Below, piece by piece: positions 1 through 8,062 of a DNA stretch of 48,702 nt. The notes beneath the pieces are model-generated. The model was not told the DNA's origin. It ran no database searches and saw nothing but the letters and a program-made list of their open reading frames with translations. The stretch is from Pseudomonadota bacterium (lineage in GTDB: Bacteria; Bdellovibrionota_C; UBA2361; SZUA-149): the NCBI GenBank assembly GCA_029555385.1, contig JAKPSH010000295.1, positions 1 to 48,702 of the forward strand. Reading direction: 5' to 3'. The translations under genes and the position numbers were made by a program. The first letter of the stretch is position 1; every line of letters begins with the position of its first letter.

Positions 1-1
1 C

Positions 2-553
2 AGGCGCTTGCTTGATTCCTTTACGGCAGCGGACAGACTGATGCAGTTGACTCTTCCGCCTGCGGAGTATGACCGGCGCAACGCGGAGATCGAAACGATC
101 GATGACATCTTGGGCGAGGAGCAGGCGGCCAAATACTACGATGCGATGGCCGCCGAAAGCGATAATCTAAACTTTCTGCAGGTCGAAAAAGAAGTTGCCT
201 ACCTGAGCAATGCCCTTTCGCTGAGCAAGGAGCAAGAAGCTCAGCTGCAAAGCGCCCTGCTTGAGCCCGATCGCGTGCAGCTTGAGGAGACAGCATTGCT
301 GGAAAGACTGCTTCGCCTTACCAGCTCGCAAAAAAATGCCGCGTTAAACGCATTTAAGGAACTCTACCGAGTGGAAGCTCTTCCTGATCCGAAGCAATAT
401 CTGGAAGCCCGGGGGCGCGTGTTCCGACCCGGCGAAGAAATCGACTTCGCGGAGTTCAGCGAGCAATACTTCCGCGATCGCCTGAGGCCAGTGCTCAGCA
501 ACGAACAATACAACAAACTCCTGGACTACCAGGCATCCCAGCCCCGTTTCTAG
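2..553 (+). CDS. Hypothetical helical protein, 5' end outside window
   Basis: The reading frame is open to the left edge of the window, so only the C-terminal 183 residues or so are visible. A TTG at position 8 could serve as a start but has no visible ribosome binding site. The sequence is rich in Glu, Leu, Ala and Gln and probably mostly helical. Segments such as LSKEQEAQL and LSNEQYNKLLDY loosely recall the LTxxQ repeats of periplasmic Spy/CpxP-like or zinc-resistance proteins, but that resemblance is weak and no function is assigned. The TAG stop at 551-553 is also the first triplet of a hairpin-rich element. Confidence 0.6.
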   Translation, partial: RRLLDSFTAADRLMQLTLPPAEYDRRNAEIETIDDILGEEQAAKYYDAMAAESDNLNFLQVEKEVAYLSNALSLSKEQEAQLQSALLEPDRVQLEETALLERLLRLTSSQKNAALNAFKELYRVEALPDPKQYLEARGRVFRPGEEIDFAEFSEQYFRDRLRPVLSNEQYNKLLDYQASQPRF

Positions 554-760
554 CCGCGATATCTCACAAGGCGATATCGCGGCTAGGTAAGTTACGCGAC
601 AAGGCCCAAGGATGGGCCTTGTCGCGCTGCTCCGGGCCCCACGTGCCCCGATACAGTGTCGCAGCGAATTTTTTCGCTGCGCTCGAAATTCGGCAACGCC
701 GTCCGGGTGTTGCGCTGGCCGTAATACCCCACAGCCCTGGGCTGTGAGATATTACGGCTA
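551..760. repeat. Hairpin-rich intergenic element A (about 210 bp)
   Basis: Four stem-loops follow one another: 551-563 with 573-585 (13 bp perfect), 595-608 with 613-626 (14 bp), 661-668 with 673-680 (8 bp), and 718-736 with 740-758 (17 of 19 pairs). The two ends are inverted copies of each other: the first 18 bases (551-568) match the reverse complement of 743-760 at 16 of 18 positions, and both ends carry CTAG. The unit starts exactly at the TAG stop of the upstream gene. It could be a MITE-like or REP-like element, or a stack of terminators; no ORF inside is credible. Confidence 0.6.
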
Positions 761-953
761 GGAACGGAGCACCAGCTTGCGGCCGCTGCTTCTTTCGTCT
801 GAACGCGCTTCAGTATCCGCGGCGCTATACCCCACACAAGTAGCATGCCCAGCGGGAACCAAAAAAACGTGGTGTTGTTCGAAAGAAAAAAAACGAAAGC
901 AGCAGCGCCGGGGGGTGCATTTTGCGGCAGGTTCCTTCTGGACCAGCACCAGG
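761..953. other. Intergenic tail between element A and kdsD
   Basis: About 190 bp with no credible gene. It holds A-rich runs around 866-898, which read as T-runs on the minus strand just beyond the kdsD stop and could contribute to transcription termination there. I found no clear stem attached to them. Confidence 0.3.
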
Positions 954-1985
954 CTACACTGTGCTTTCTGCGATAGGAAAGCCGTGGCGAATGAGGTCTT
1001 GGATATCGAGCAGCCCGACGACTTTTTGCGAGTTGTCAACCACCGGAAGCTCGTCGATGGAAAAGCGCCGCATTAATGCCAGCGCATCGAGCGCCGGTTG
1101 TTCAGCGTCAATGTGCTTTGGCGAACGCGTCATTATTTCACCCACCGGACGCTCCACATCATGCTCCTTCTTTGCAATCAAGCGGAAGACGTCGCCTTGA
1201 GTGAGGATGCCGGCCAGCAAATGGCTATCATCGACCACGATGGCCGCCCCGGCGCGAAGCGGAGCGCGAAGCATTGCTTCATAACATTGCGCTAGGCGCG
1301 TCGCAGGGCTTACACAAGGGCAGTTTTCACCCGTGCGCATGATATCACGGACTTTCATCAACGCACGGCCCAGAGCCCCTCCCGGATGATTGGCGGCATA
1401 CTGTTCGGGCTTTATCGCTTTCTGCTTCATTACCGCAAGCGCCAGCGCATCGCCAAGCGCCAACATGGCCGCAGTTGAAGAACTCGGTGCGAGGCCCAGC
1501 GGACAGGCCTCCGGAGCATTACCTATCGACAGCACAAAATCTGCATACTGTGCCGTTGTTGATTCGGTTTCTCCAGTGAGCAGAATAATCGCGCAGCCAA
1601 TCTTTTTCAAAAGCGGCACAAGCTGAGAGATTTCCGAACCGCCGCTTCTGCTCAGCGCAATAACGATGTCCTCCGGATGCACCATTCCGAGATCGCCATG
1701 CAGCGCTTCGACCGGATGAAGACTGTAGGCAAGCGTGCCCGTGCTGGCCAGCGTCGCCTGAATCTTGCGTCCGATAACACCGGCCTTGCCCATGCCGGTT
1801 ACACAGACTCGTCCGGGGCAATTGAGAATCGCCTGAACGGCTCGCGGAAAGGCTTCCGTCAGCTCACGGGCAGCTTCAGTGATTGCACCTGCTTCACTGG
1901 CCAACACCTCGCGCGCGAATTCCAGAATCTCAGCACTCTGATCTGTTGTGAATGTTGTTTCAGGACTTTCTTGCTGTTTGCTCAT
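954..1985 (-). CDS. kdsD: D-arabinose 5-phosphate isomerase, KpsF/GutQ/KdsD family
   Basis: This cytoplasmic enzyme interconverts D-ribulose 5-phosphate and D-arabinose 5-phosphate, the first step towards KDO for lipopolysaccharide or capsule. The 343 residues have the usual family length and order: a SIS domain (about 35-185) with the GMGKAG loop near residue 64, the HPVEALHGDLGM segment near 90 and the SRSGGSEI loop near 110, then two CBS motifs (about 210-270 and 280-340). The ATG start has no Shine-Dalgarno; the bases before it are pyrimidine-rich. It is last in a minus-strand run after the GT2 and the aminotransferase, 39 bp after the GT2 stop. Confidence 0.93.
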   Translation of the reverse strand: MSKQQESPETTFTTDQSAEILEFAREVLASEAGAITEAARELTEAFPRAVQAILNCPGRVCVTGMGKAGVIGRKIQATLASTGTLAYSLHPVEALHGDLGMVHPEDIVIALSRSGGSEISQLVPLLKKIGCAIILLTGETESTTAQYADFVLSIGNAPEACPLGLAPSSSTAAMLALGDALALAVMKQKAIKPEQYAANHPGGALGRALMKVRDIMRTGENCPCVSPATRLAQCYEAMLRAPLRAGAAIVVDDSHLLAGILTQGDVFRLIAKKEHDVERPVGEIMTRSPKHIDAEQPALDALALMRRFSIDELPVVDNSQKVVGLLDIQDLIRHGFPIAESTV

Positions 1986-2024
1986 GGAGGGGATTATCGT
2001 TTTAAAGCAGAATTATTTCAAGGC

Positions 2025-3212
2025 CTAGCTGCCTTTTGCTGAAGGATCCCAGGTAATTGTTCGCTGCCCCAAGAGAAACTTTATGCCCGCAAGAGCGACT
2101 GCGCTGTTGGAAACAAAAAAGAACAAAGGTACTTTGCAGATTGTCTTCTGGCGCCATCCGGCGCTGCTAGAACCAAGAAGCGCTAGAGCAAAGAAAACAA
2201 CTAATCCCGCCGAGATGAGCAGGAACCACCAACACTTCGCCGCCAAAACAAAACTGCCGGCGCAGCCGCCGGTAAAAAACCACGGGACAAGCCAGCGTGC
2301 GGGTTTATGGCTCCAAACTTGCCAGGAGAAAACGCCGAAGCGCAAAGGATTCAAAACCTCCCGGCGTGCAAACATGGTGCTGATGCCGCGAAGCACCGTC
2401 CGGACCTTGCGTGTAAACTCTTCTTTTTCCGTCTTGACCGCGCGGTAGGAGCCTGCAATTTGCGGCGCGTGAACGCCGCGAAGCCCCGCCTGCCGGGTGC
2501 GCAGCAGAAGTGCGAAATCACTGGGTACGTCGACCGCTAAATCTGCGCAAAGCGACTTGCGCACGCCAAAGCACGATCCACTCAACCCGACCAGGCTGAG
2601 AAAATGCGATTCGAGACTGCGCAGCCACATTTCGTAGCGTACGTAGAAACCTTCCCCACTCGATTCTCCGGGCGCACTTTCCACGCGATCGATGCTGCTT
2701 ACCGCGCCGACTTCCGGGCTGGTGAAATACGCAGCGAAGAAATTCAAGGCTTCGGCATTAAGTGAAATCTTTGCATCAGTGAAAACAATAAGCTCACCCC
2801 GCGCATGTGAAACGGCTTCGCGCTGGGCACGCTCTTTGCCGCCCCGTTCGCGCAGACGCACAAGCTCTACCCCGCGGCTGGCAAATTCACGCACGATATC
2901 ATCAGTGGCGTCATCGCTTGCATCGCTGGCAACAATGAGCTGAACACTAGAGGCCGGCTGCTGGAGCAAAGCTTCAACTTTGTCTGCACCGTAATTTAGC
3001 TGCAAAGTTTCCTCTAATTTAGCGCGAAGGACCTTCTCTTCGTTGCGTACGGTAATGATGACTGTCAGCGGGGGATAAGCCTCCGGAGCTGGAGGCGGAG
3101 AACCGGCTATTGTACGGCCGGTTCGCAGAAGATTAAACGCGAGCAAAAGCAGCGGGTAGCCGAAATAAGCATAAAACACCATAAAGAAGCAAAAGAGAGT
3201 CAGCTCTGCCAC
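2025..3212 (-). CDS. Membrane-anchored family 2 glycosyltransferase
   Basis: This probably transfers a sugar from a nucleotide donor to a surface polysaccharide or lipid-linked acceptor at the inner membrane. The protein (about 395 aa) has an N-terminal membrane segment, a GT-A core starting at LTVIITVRNEEK, the VASDASDDATDDIV donor loop, a TDA metal-binding equivalent and an SGSCFGVRK segment, then hydrophobic segments near the C-terminus. I chose the GTG at 3212 because an AGGAG sits 8 nt before it and it starts just after the TAA stop of the upstream aminotransferase. A longer frame to 3278 would overlap that gene. Substrate unknown. Confidence 0.85.
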   Translation of the reverse strand: MAELTLFCFFMVFYAYFGYPLLLLAFNLLRTGRTIAGSPPPAPEAYPPLTVIITVRNEEKVLRAKLEETLQLNYGADKVEALLQQPASSVQLIVASDASDDATDDIVREFASRGVELVRLRERGGKERAQREAVSHARGELIVFTDAKISLNAEALNFFAAYFTSPEVGAVSSIDRVESAPGESSGEGFYVRYEMWLRSLESHFLSLVGLSGSCFGVRKSLCADLAVDVPSDFALLLRTRQAGLRGVHAPQIAGSYRAVKTEKEEFTRKVRTVLRGISTMFARREVLNPLRFGVFSWQVWSHKPARWLVPWFFTGGCAGSFVLAAKCWWFLLISAGLVVFFALALLGSSSAGWRQKTICKVPLFFFVSNSAVALAGIKFLLGQRTITWDPSAKGS

Positions 3213-3213
3213 T

Positions 3214-4479
3214 TTATTGCACTCCTGGTAAATTGCCGATAATTTTCGCTCCAAGTTCAATATCTTCAGGCCGCACATAGTGATGAACCGGAAGCGTTAA
3301 AATCCGCGCGGCAACATCTTCAGCCTGGGGACAGTCATTGGGCAAGATAAATTGGCGCAGTGGTTCATAGCCGGAAAGCGGTGCGGGATAGGACTTGCTG
3401 ACGCCCAAACCGGCTTTTTGCATGGCGGCAAAAGCGTGATCGCGAATTTCGTTGTTCGGGAAAAGAACTGGATAGCGTATTGGTGAAATCATGCCGTCAA
3501 AGTCGAAACCACGCTCAGTAAAAGGATGAATGATTTTTAATGAGGACAAGGCTTCAGCCCAGAGTTTAACCTTTCCACGAAGACCTGCGGCTCTTTCCTC
3601 CGCATCTATCAGTTGTGCCAGTGCTTGGTAAAGCTGCACAGACGAAATGCCTCCGCGGCGGAATCCAAATTCCGGAAATGTGCCGCCAAGCTTAAGAAAA
3701 GGCATGTTTGCCGGGATGGTGTAGAGCAATGGATTTTCAAGTATCCAGAATAGTGCGCTTCGCAAGCAATCTGCTAACGAACCGCGCAGAGCGGGGGAAC
3801 ACGCTTGAACATGTTCAAGAACTTCGTGGTGCAAAGAGCAATCTTGCCGTTCTTCCGGCCACAAAACTGCACCGCCGCCGGTTCCGCATAGCGCTTTTCC
3901 CCGCCCGAAGCTGGCGACACCAATTACACCGGGGCGCAGACCAACGCGTCCCTCAGCCGTGCGGCTCAGCAAAGCCTGACACGCATCGTCGATGATGAGC
4001 ATGGAACAGCGTCGTTCATTTTCTTTCCAGGGCCGCAAATCATCAGCAAGGCCATAAAGGTTGGAGAGAACAATTGCTGATATTCTTTTGTAATGCTCGG
4101 GGCGGATGGAGCTGTAGTCGATATCCAGCGTTCGCGCATCAGTTTCCAGCGGAAGAACACGCAAGCCCGCTTCGGCAGCGGCGACCGCGATATCGGGGCA
4201 TGTGTAAGCAGCCATGCCCACTACAGCGTTGTCCTGAAGCTTCTTGAGAGCTTGGAAAATACTAAACAGGGCGGACTTGCCGTTTGCGCAACAGAGCGCA
4301 TATTTTGCGGTTAGCTTCGCCGCAAGATAATCGTTGAACAAATGTGTGCCAACAGCGTTTCCCTCAGTAATTGTTTGCCTTAATTGCGCTGCGGCATTAA
4401 GAATAGAAAAAGGTGCGGAAAATCCGCCAGCCGGAGCCAGCGTTCGAAACGGGTAAGTGAATCGGCGCTCAAAGTTCAT
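3214..4479 (-). CDS. DegT/DnrJ/EryC1/StrS-type PLP aminotransferase-like protein
   Basis: Members of this fold-type I family aminate nucleotide-linked keto sugars for surface glycans. About 421 aa. Visible marks are the IIDDACQAL segment (PLP-contacting Asp) and FGRGKALCGTGGGAV, whose Lys occupies the PLP-linking position. The substrate loops differ from textbook sugar aminotransferases, so the exact reaction is open. ATG 4479 is preferred because an AGG lies 9 nt upstream; a TTG at 4485 is also in frame. Its 5' end faces the deacetylase gene across only 12 bp, and the GT2 and kdsD genes follow in the same direction. Confidence 0.82.
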   Translation of the reverse strand: MNFERRFTYPFRTLAPAGGFSAPFSILNAAAQLRQTITEGNAVGTHLFNDYLAAKLTAKYALCCANGKSALFSIFQALKKLQDNAVVGMAAYTCPDIAVAAAEAGLRVLPLETDARTLDIDYSSIRPEHYKRISAIVLSNLYGLADDLRPWKENERRCSMLIIDDACQALLSRTAEGRVGLRPGVIGVASFGRGKALCGTGGGAVLWPEERQDCSLHHEVLEHVQACSPALRGSLADCLRSALFWILENPLLYTIPANMPFLKLGGTFPEFGFRRGGISSVQLYQALAQLIDAEERAAGLRGKVKLWAEALSSLKIIHPFTERGFDFDGMISPIRYPVLFPNNEIRDHAFAAMQKAGLGVSKSYPAPLSGYEPLRQFILPNDCPQAEDVAARILTLPVHHYVRPEDIELGAKIIGNLPGVQ

Positions 4480-4491
4480 AAGCAAGAGCCT

Positions 4492-5379
4492 ATGCTAAAT
4501 GTTATTTCAGTTGACGTCGAGGAGTACTTTCACGCGACGAATATTAGCTCGGTAATTGGACCGCCAAGCAAGCATCACCTGGCATCCCGTCTCGAGCAAA
4601 GCATTGAAAAAGTGCTCAATATTTTTTCACGTCTTCAAGTCAGAGGAACATTTTTTATTCTGGGATTAGTTGCTCAGCGCTTTCCCGAGTTAATTAAAAA
4701 AATCGCCGCCGAGGGTCATGAAGTTGCTTCCCACGGATACGGGCATGAACTTGCATACAATCTAGCCCCTGCGCAATTTCTCGAAGATGTATACCGCACG
4801 CGTTTGATGCTCGAAGATATGATCGGCAAGCCTGTGTATGGTTATCGAGCGCCAAATTTTTCGATCAAGGAAGGAAATGAATGGGCGTATGATAAACTTA
4901 TCGAAGCGGGATACCGTTATGATTCAAGCTGCTATCCGATTTGGCATCCGCGCTATGCGAATCAGCGCCGCAGCCGCAAGCCGGAACTGATAAAACGGGA
5001 AAGCGGGTGCCTGTTCGAGTTCCCCTTGGCCGTCGGTAAGTTGAATGTTTTTGGACGGGAATTGCGTTTGCCTCTTGCCGGTGGTGCGTATTGGCGATTA
5101 TTCCCGCTGCCGTATCTGCGCTGGGGCCTCCGGCGTATGCAGGAAGAAGAACCGGGATGGTTCACTTGTTATGTCCATCCATGGGAGTTCGACCCGGGAC
5201 AGCCCGTTTTTGCTGAGCTTTCTTTTCTCACCAAACTGCGTCATTATGGCCGCATGAAAAGTTTTGAACGTAAATTCGAACGGCTGCTGCAAAGCTTTGA
5301 ATTTGGGCCGCTTTGCGAAGCTGGGAAGCAGTCTTTTGGCGGCAAGTTTCTTGACCAGTCTCCGTTTTCCGATGATTGA
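4492..5379 (+). CDS. XrtA/PEP-CTERM-type polysaccharide deacetylase (DUF3473-like C-terminus)
   Basis: This is a carbohydrate esterase 4 fold protein of the kind that sits in exosortase-associated exopolysaccharide clusters. The 295-residue protein opens directly with the family's SVDVEEYFH motif (metal Asp) and carries ASHGYGHE (His-x3-His metal ligands) near residue 80, RAPNFS near 120, and the YVHPWEFDPGQP segment that marks the PEP-CTERM-associated subgroup. I took ATG 4492 because the family starts at this motif; an upstream in-frame ATG at 4384 would lie antisense inside the aminotransferase. The stop overlaps the next gene's start by 8 bp, implying translational coupling. Confidence 0.9.
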   Translation: MLNVISVDVEEYFHATNISSVIGPPSKHHLASRLEQSIEKVLNIFSRLQVRGTFFILGLVAQRFPELIKKIAAEGHEVASHGYGHELAYNLAPAQFLEDVYRTRLMLEDMIGKPVYGYRAPNFSIKEGNEWAYDKLIEAGYRYDSSCYPIWHPRYANQRRSRKPELIKRESGCLFEFPLAVGKLNVFGRELRLPLAGGAYWRLFPLPYLRWGLRRMQEEEPGWFTCYVHPWEFDPGQPVFAELSFLTKLRHYGRMKSFERKFERLLQSFEFGPLCEAGKQSFGGKFLDQSPFSDD

Positions 5380-6433
5380 AATAACTCCTGCTCAAGAAGC
5401 CGATGCTTCGTTGTGGAACTCTTACCTTGAACAAGCGCAGGTGAACAATCATGCCTTTGCTTGGCAATGGCGCGCCATAATATCCGGTGCTTTTGGTCAT
5501 CAGCCGTATTATTTGATCGCCCGCGATATGGCGGCCGGTGGAAAAATTGCCGGAGTTCTGCCAATTTTCTTGGTAAAAAGTTTTCTTTTTGGCAAAGCGT
5601 TTATTTCGGTTCCTTATCTTAACGCCGGCGGAATTATAGCGGATAGTGAGACTGCATTTACGGCTCTGCGGGATAAGGTGCAAGTTCTGGGCAGAGAGCT
5701 TGGTGTTGATTATATCGAGCTTCGTCACCGTGCAGCCGTTTCGTGGCCTGGTCATAATTTGCAGGAGCGCACGCATAAAGTTTCAATGCTTCTTAGTTTA
5801 CAGAACGAGGCGGAAAACGTTTTCTCATCATTCCCGCCGAAACTGCGCAGTCAAATCCGGCGCCCGACAAAAAGTGGAATGTATGCACAGACAGAAAGCG
5901 AGGGCGCTGATGATTCGCCGGCCCTGCACAGATTTTATGGCGTTTTTGCGGAGCACATGCGGGATCTCGGGACGCCGGTTTATCCGCGGACTTTCTTTTC
6001 GCTGATCAAAAGGGAATTTGGTAGTGCATGCCGTTCCTTTTCTGTGCTTTTTGAAGGCAAAGTTGCTGCCGCTGGCATCACAATTGGTTTTGCCAAACAC
6101 ACGGAAATGCTTTGTGCATCGGCACTGCGCAAATTCAACAAACATTCGCCGAATATGCTGCTTTACTGGCAGGCAATGAAGACAGCATGCGCTGACGGCT
6201 ATCAAGTCTTTGATTTTGGACGCTCTTCTTACGATTCAACCACCTACCGTTTCAAAGCCCAATGGGGCGCATCGCCGCTGCCGCTTTATTGGTACTACGA
6301 TGTGATCAACGGCGAGATCCCCGATATTAATCCGAAGAGTTCAAAATTCTCCACGCTGGTCGAATGCTGGAAGCATATGCCGCTTGCTGCGGCAAACTTG
6401 GTGGGGCCGTGGTTGACGCGCAGCCTCCCCTAG
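5372..6433 (+). CDS. FemAB-like GNAT-fold protein, XrtA/PEP-CTERM-associated type
   Basis: FemAB relatives transfer acyl or aminoacyl groups; the version beside exosortase-type polysaccharide genes has no settled substrate. The 353-residue protein starts MIEITPAQEADASLW, contains a double GNAT-like layout with the VPYLNAGGI segment, and ends with the FDFGRSSYDSTTYRFKAQWGA block typical of this subgroup. ATG 5372 overlaps the deacetylase stop, so the two are almost certainly co-translated. Its TAG stop (6431-6433) forms the first bases of the palindromic element that follows. No exosortase gene or PEP-CTERM target is visible in the window. Confidence 0.87.
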   Translation: MIEITPAQEADASLWNSYLEQAQVNNHAFAWQWRAIISGAFGHQPYYLIARDMAAGGKIAGVLPIFLVKSFLFGKAFISVPYLNAGGIIADSETAFTALRDKVQVLGRELGVDYIELRHRAAVSWPGHNLQERTHKVSMLLSLQNEAENVFSSFPPKLRSQIRRPTKSGMYAQTESEGADDSPALHRFYGVFAEHMRDLGTPVYPRTFFSLIKREFGSACRSFSVLFEGKVAAAGITIGFAKHTEMLCASALRKFNKHSPNMLLYWQAMKTACADGYQVFDFGRSSYDSTTYRFKAQWGASPLPLYWYYDVINGEIPDINPKSSKFSTLVECWKHMPLAAANLVGPWLTRSLP

Positions 6434-6630
6434 CATTACTCCGTTAGGCCTGCGTCTTTGGCCGATTTTCGCTAAACGGGATATCGCTCTGCTGCTCATC
6501 CCCCACTTTTTGCTGAAAGCTGACGAAGGGGCCGAAGTAAGCTTGCCGCAAAAAATGGGGGACTCCGCTGCTCACGATTCCCGTTTAGCGAAAATCGGCT
6601 CAAATCCATAACCCTAACGGAGTAATGCTA
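6431..6630. repeat. Long imperfect palindrome, intergenic element B (200 bp)
   Basis: The outer arms 6431-6447 and 6614-6630 are perfect 17-bp inverted copies (tagcattactccgttag). The inner arms 6461-6481 and 6579-6599 are perfect over 21 bp, and a further weaker pairing lies around 6488-6512 and 6548-6575. It starts at the TAG stop of the FemAB-like gene, just as element A starts at a stop codon, but shares no clear sequence with A. It has no coding potential. It resembles a MITE-like fold-back element; terminator function is possible but there is no U-run. Confidence 0.7.
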
Positions 6631-6632
6631 TC

Positions 6633-6663
6633 AGGGTGCTGAAAATTAGTTTTTCAGCACCCT
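6633..6663. terminator. Perfect 13-bp stem-loop next to element B
   Basis: Positions 6633-6645 pair perfectly with 6651-6663 across a 5-nt loop. The stem has four A residues at its loop-proximal end and is not followed by a T-run on either strand, so termination is only a guess. It could belong to the same fold-back element. Confidence 0.45.
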
Positions 6664-6852
6664 AATAGCTGTAATATCAACGAAGTGATAAGGCCAAGGT
6701 GAAGACATAACCAAAGGCTTCTATTCCGGACAGAAGTCATAATCCATCAGCCTCCGCCTTGGTCTTCGTCTCGGTCTTATTCTTCGCCTTTGCCGCAGCC
6801 TCGTTATTATGATCGCAGTCAGGTGCAACTCTATTTCGGGAAACGGACACAC
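6664..6852. other. Intergenic stretch before the GT2 stop
   Basis: About 190 bp with no credible gene. The plus strand has a pyrimidine-rich run around 6750-6790. Read on the minus strand it gives a short Lys/Ala/Thr-rich frame with no start codon. Confidence 0.3.
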
Positions 6853-7647
6853 TCAGCGCAGGAGCGAGCGGAGGAAGAGGAGGGCATGCCGCAGTTTAAA
6901 TTTAGAGGAGCCGGATGGGCGTGCGCCGAAGTCGTAAAATATCTGCTCGATGCGGGTTTCGGCGGGCAGGAGGCGAAGGAGATCGAAGAGTACTTTGTAG
7001 CCGCGAAGCTCGAATAATTTTTCTTTGGCTTGGATAATCGGCAGTACGACGCACGTTCTTCCGCCGAAAAATCCGGAAAGCGGATCCTTGATCGTTTGTT
7101 GCCGCCAGATTTTTAGAATTGTGCCGGCAAGGCTTGCTGCTGTACAGGACAGTAAATATCGAAACAGCGGCTGATTAATTTCTCTGAAATCCCGGCAGCC
7201 GACAACAATATCGGCTCCCTCTTGGAGCATACGCAGAATCTGCGCTGCGCATGCGGGCGGGTGCTGGAAATCTCCATCCATGACAACAAAGTATTCGGTT
7301 TCACATTGCCGCAGCGCGTCGAGCACACTGGCCGTGAGTCCTTTTACCAGAGCATCGTTTCTTGCCAGCAGCTTGACATGATCCCGGCGGGCGTCACCGG
7401 GTTCTGCGGCATCGGCTTTCAGCGAGATTGCAAATTCACGTACGAGCTGCTGAGTTCCGTCACTGCTTGCGTCATCCGCAATAATAATTCGAATGCCGGG
7501 ATAAAGTTCGACAAGAGACGAGAGCAGTGCCCTTATAGACTGAGCCTCATTCAAGGTCGGAATAATAATCGCAGCCTGAACGGCCAGAACTTGTTCTTCG
7601 CGGTCATCAGCCGGAAGAACCGGAGGCTTTGTGAATCGAGAATCCAA
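6853..7647 (-). CDS. Family 2 glycosyltransferase, polyprenol-phosphate mannose/glucose synthase type
   Basis: Relatives transfer a hexose from a nucleotide sugar to a polyprenyl phosphate on the cytoplasmic face of the membrane, supplying sugar for surface glycans. The 264-residue protein has the compact DPM1-like GT-A domain: AAIIIPTLNEAQSI at the start, IIADDASSDGT, then MDGDFQHPP (the DxD-type metal and nucleotide site) and the DPLSGFFGG segment. No C-terminal membrane domain is present. The start is TTG 7647, supported by CGGAG about 7 nt upstream. Donor and acceptor cannot be told from sequence. Confidence 0.85.
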   Translation of the reverse strand: MDSRFTKPPVLPADDREEQVLAVQAAIIIPTLNEAQSIRALLSSLVELYPGIRIIIADDASSDGTQQLVREFAISLKADAAEPGDARRDHVKLLARNDALVKGLTASVLDALRQCETEYFVVMDGDFQHPPACAAQILRMLQEGADIVVGCRDFREINQPLFRYLLSCTAASLAGTILKIWRQQTIKDPLSGFFGGRTCVVLPIIQAKEKLFELRGYKVLFDLLRLLPAETRIEQIFYDFGARPSGSSKFKLRHALLFLRSLLR

Positions 7648-7740
7648 GACTACTCCGCTAAAGCGTGCACCAGCAGAATTAATGTAACGACACCAAATTA
7701 TGAGGAATCTTCTCGAAGTGCAACGAAACTGTAATCTCCT

Positions 7741-7971
7741 GTCATAAAGAGAATTAGATGGTGCGGCGAGAGAGACGCAAATGTGTTTTCCTCGCCGGAT
7801 TAGGAACTTAAAAAATGGAGGTATTCTTATTTAGGTGATTCTGTTCCGAGCCGGTGAATGCACCGGCAAGGAGGAGCGTCGAAAGCTTAATTGCGTTTAT
7901 TAACCTTCTAGTTACAAGATATCGCTGAGAAGGGAGCTTGCGTACCCATAGCGCAAGTTCCCTATTTTTTT
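7741..7971 (+). ncRNA. Candidate structured RNA ending in an intrinsic terminator
   Basis: This stretch has no credible plus-strand gene yet ends in a strong terminator. Stems include 7764-7770 with 7791-7797 (7 bp), 7850-7856 with 7861-7867 (7 bp, 4-nt loop) and the terminator stem. No riboswitch or known sRNA consensus is recognised. A 7-codon frame (MEVFLFR, from about 7815) lies inside and could be a leader peptide or chance. The 5' end is a guess. Confidence 0.35.
7931..7971 (+). terminator. Rho-independent terminator
   Basis: Positions 7931-7942 pair with 7952-7963 over 12 bp (one G-U) around a 9-nt loop, followed at once by A and seven T. It points along the plus strand although no plus-strand gene ends nearby, implying a non-coding transcript upstream. 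Confidence 0.8.
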
Positions 7972-8028
7972 GCAGAAATCTCTCCCAGGCTTTATCCATT
8001 TCCGCCATTCACGTATTGCAGTCACAAC

Positions 8029-8056
8029 TTAACAGAATTTCTTAATAATCTACTAT
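8029..8056 (+). promoter_or_regulatory. Candidate sigma-70-type promoter for the csrA leader
   Basis: TTAACA at 8029-8034 matches five of six -35 bases. After a 16-bp spacer, TACTAT at 8051-8056 matches four of six -10 bases. A start near 8063 would give a leader of roughly 330 nt before csrA. Confidence 0.4.
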
Positions 8057-8062
8057 ATAGCT

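Noticed and set aside
6690..6800. Lys/Ala-rich frame on the minus strand with imperfect aag repeats
   Set aside because: No start codon or ribosome binding site, and it stops after about 30 codons; probably just purine-rich DNA.
6790..7017. Plus-strand reading frame of 75 codons
   Set aside because: It lies largely antisense to the C-terminal part of the well supported GT2 gene and has no family resemblance.
7808..8008. Minus-strand reading frame of 66 codons
   Set aside because: It runs straight through the strong plus-strand terminator stem, has only a weak ribosome binding site and resembles no family; the open frame is probably chance.
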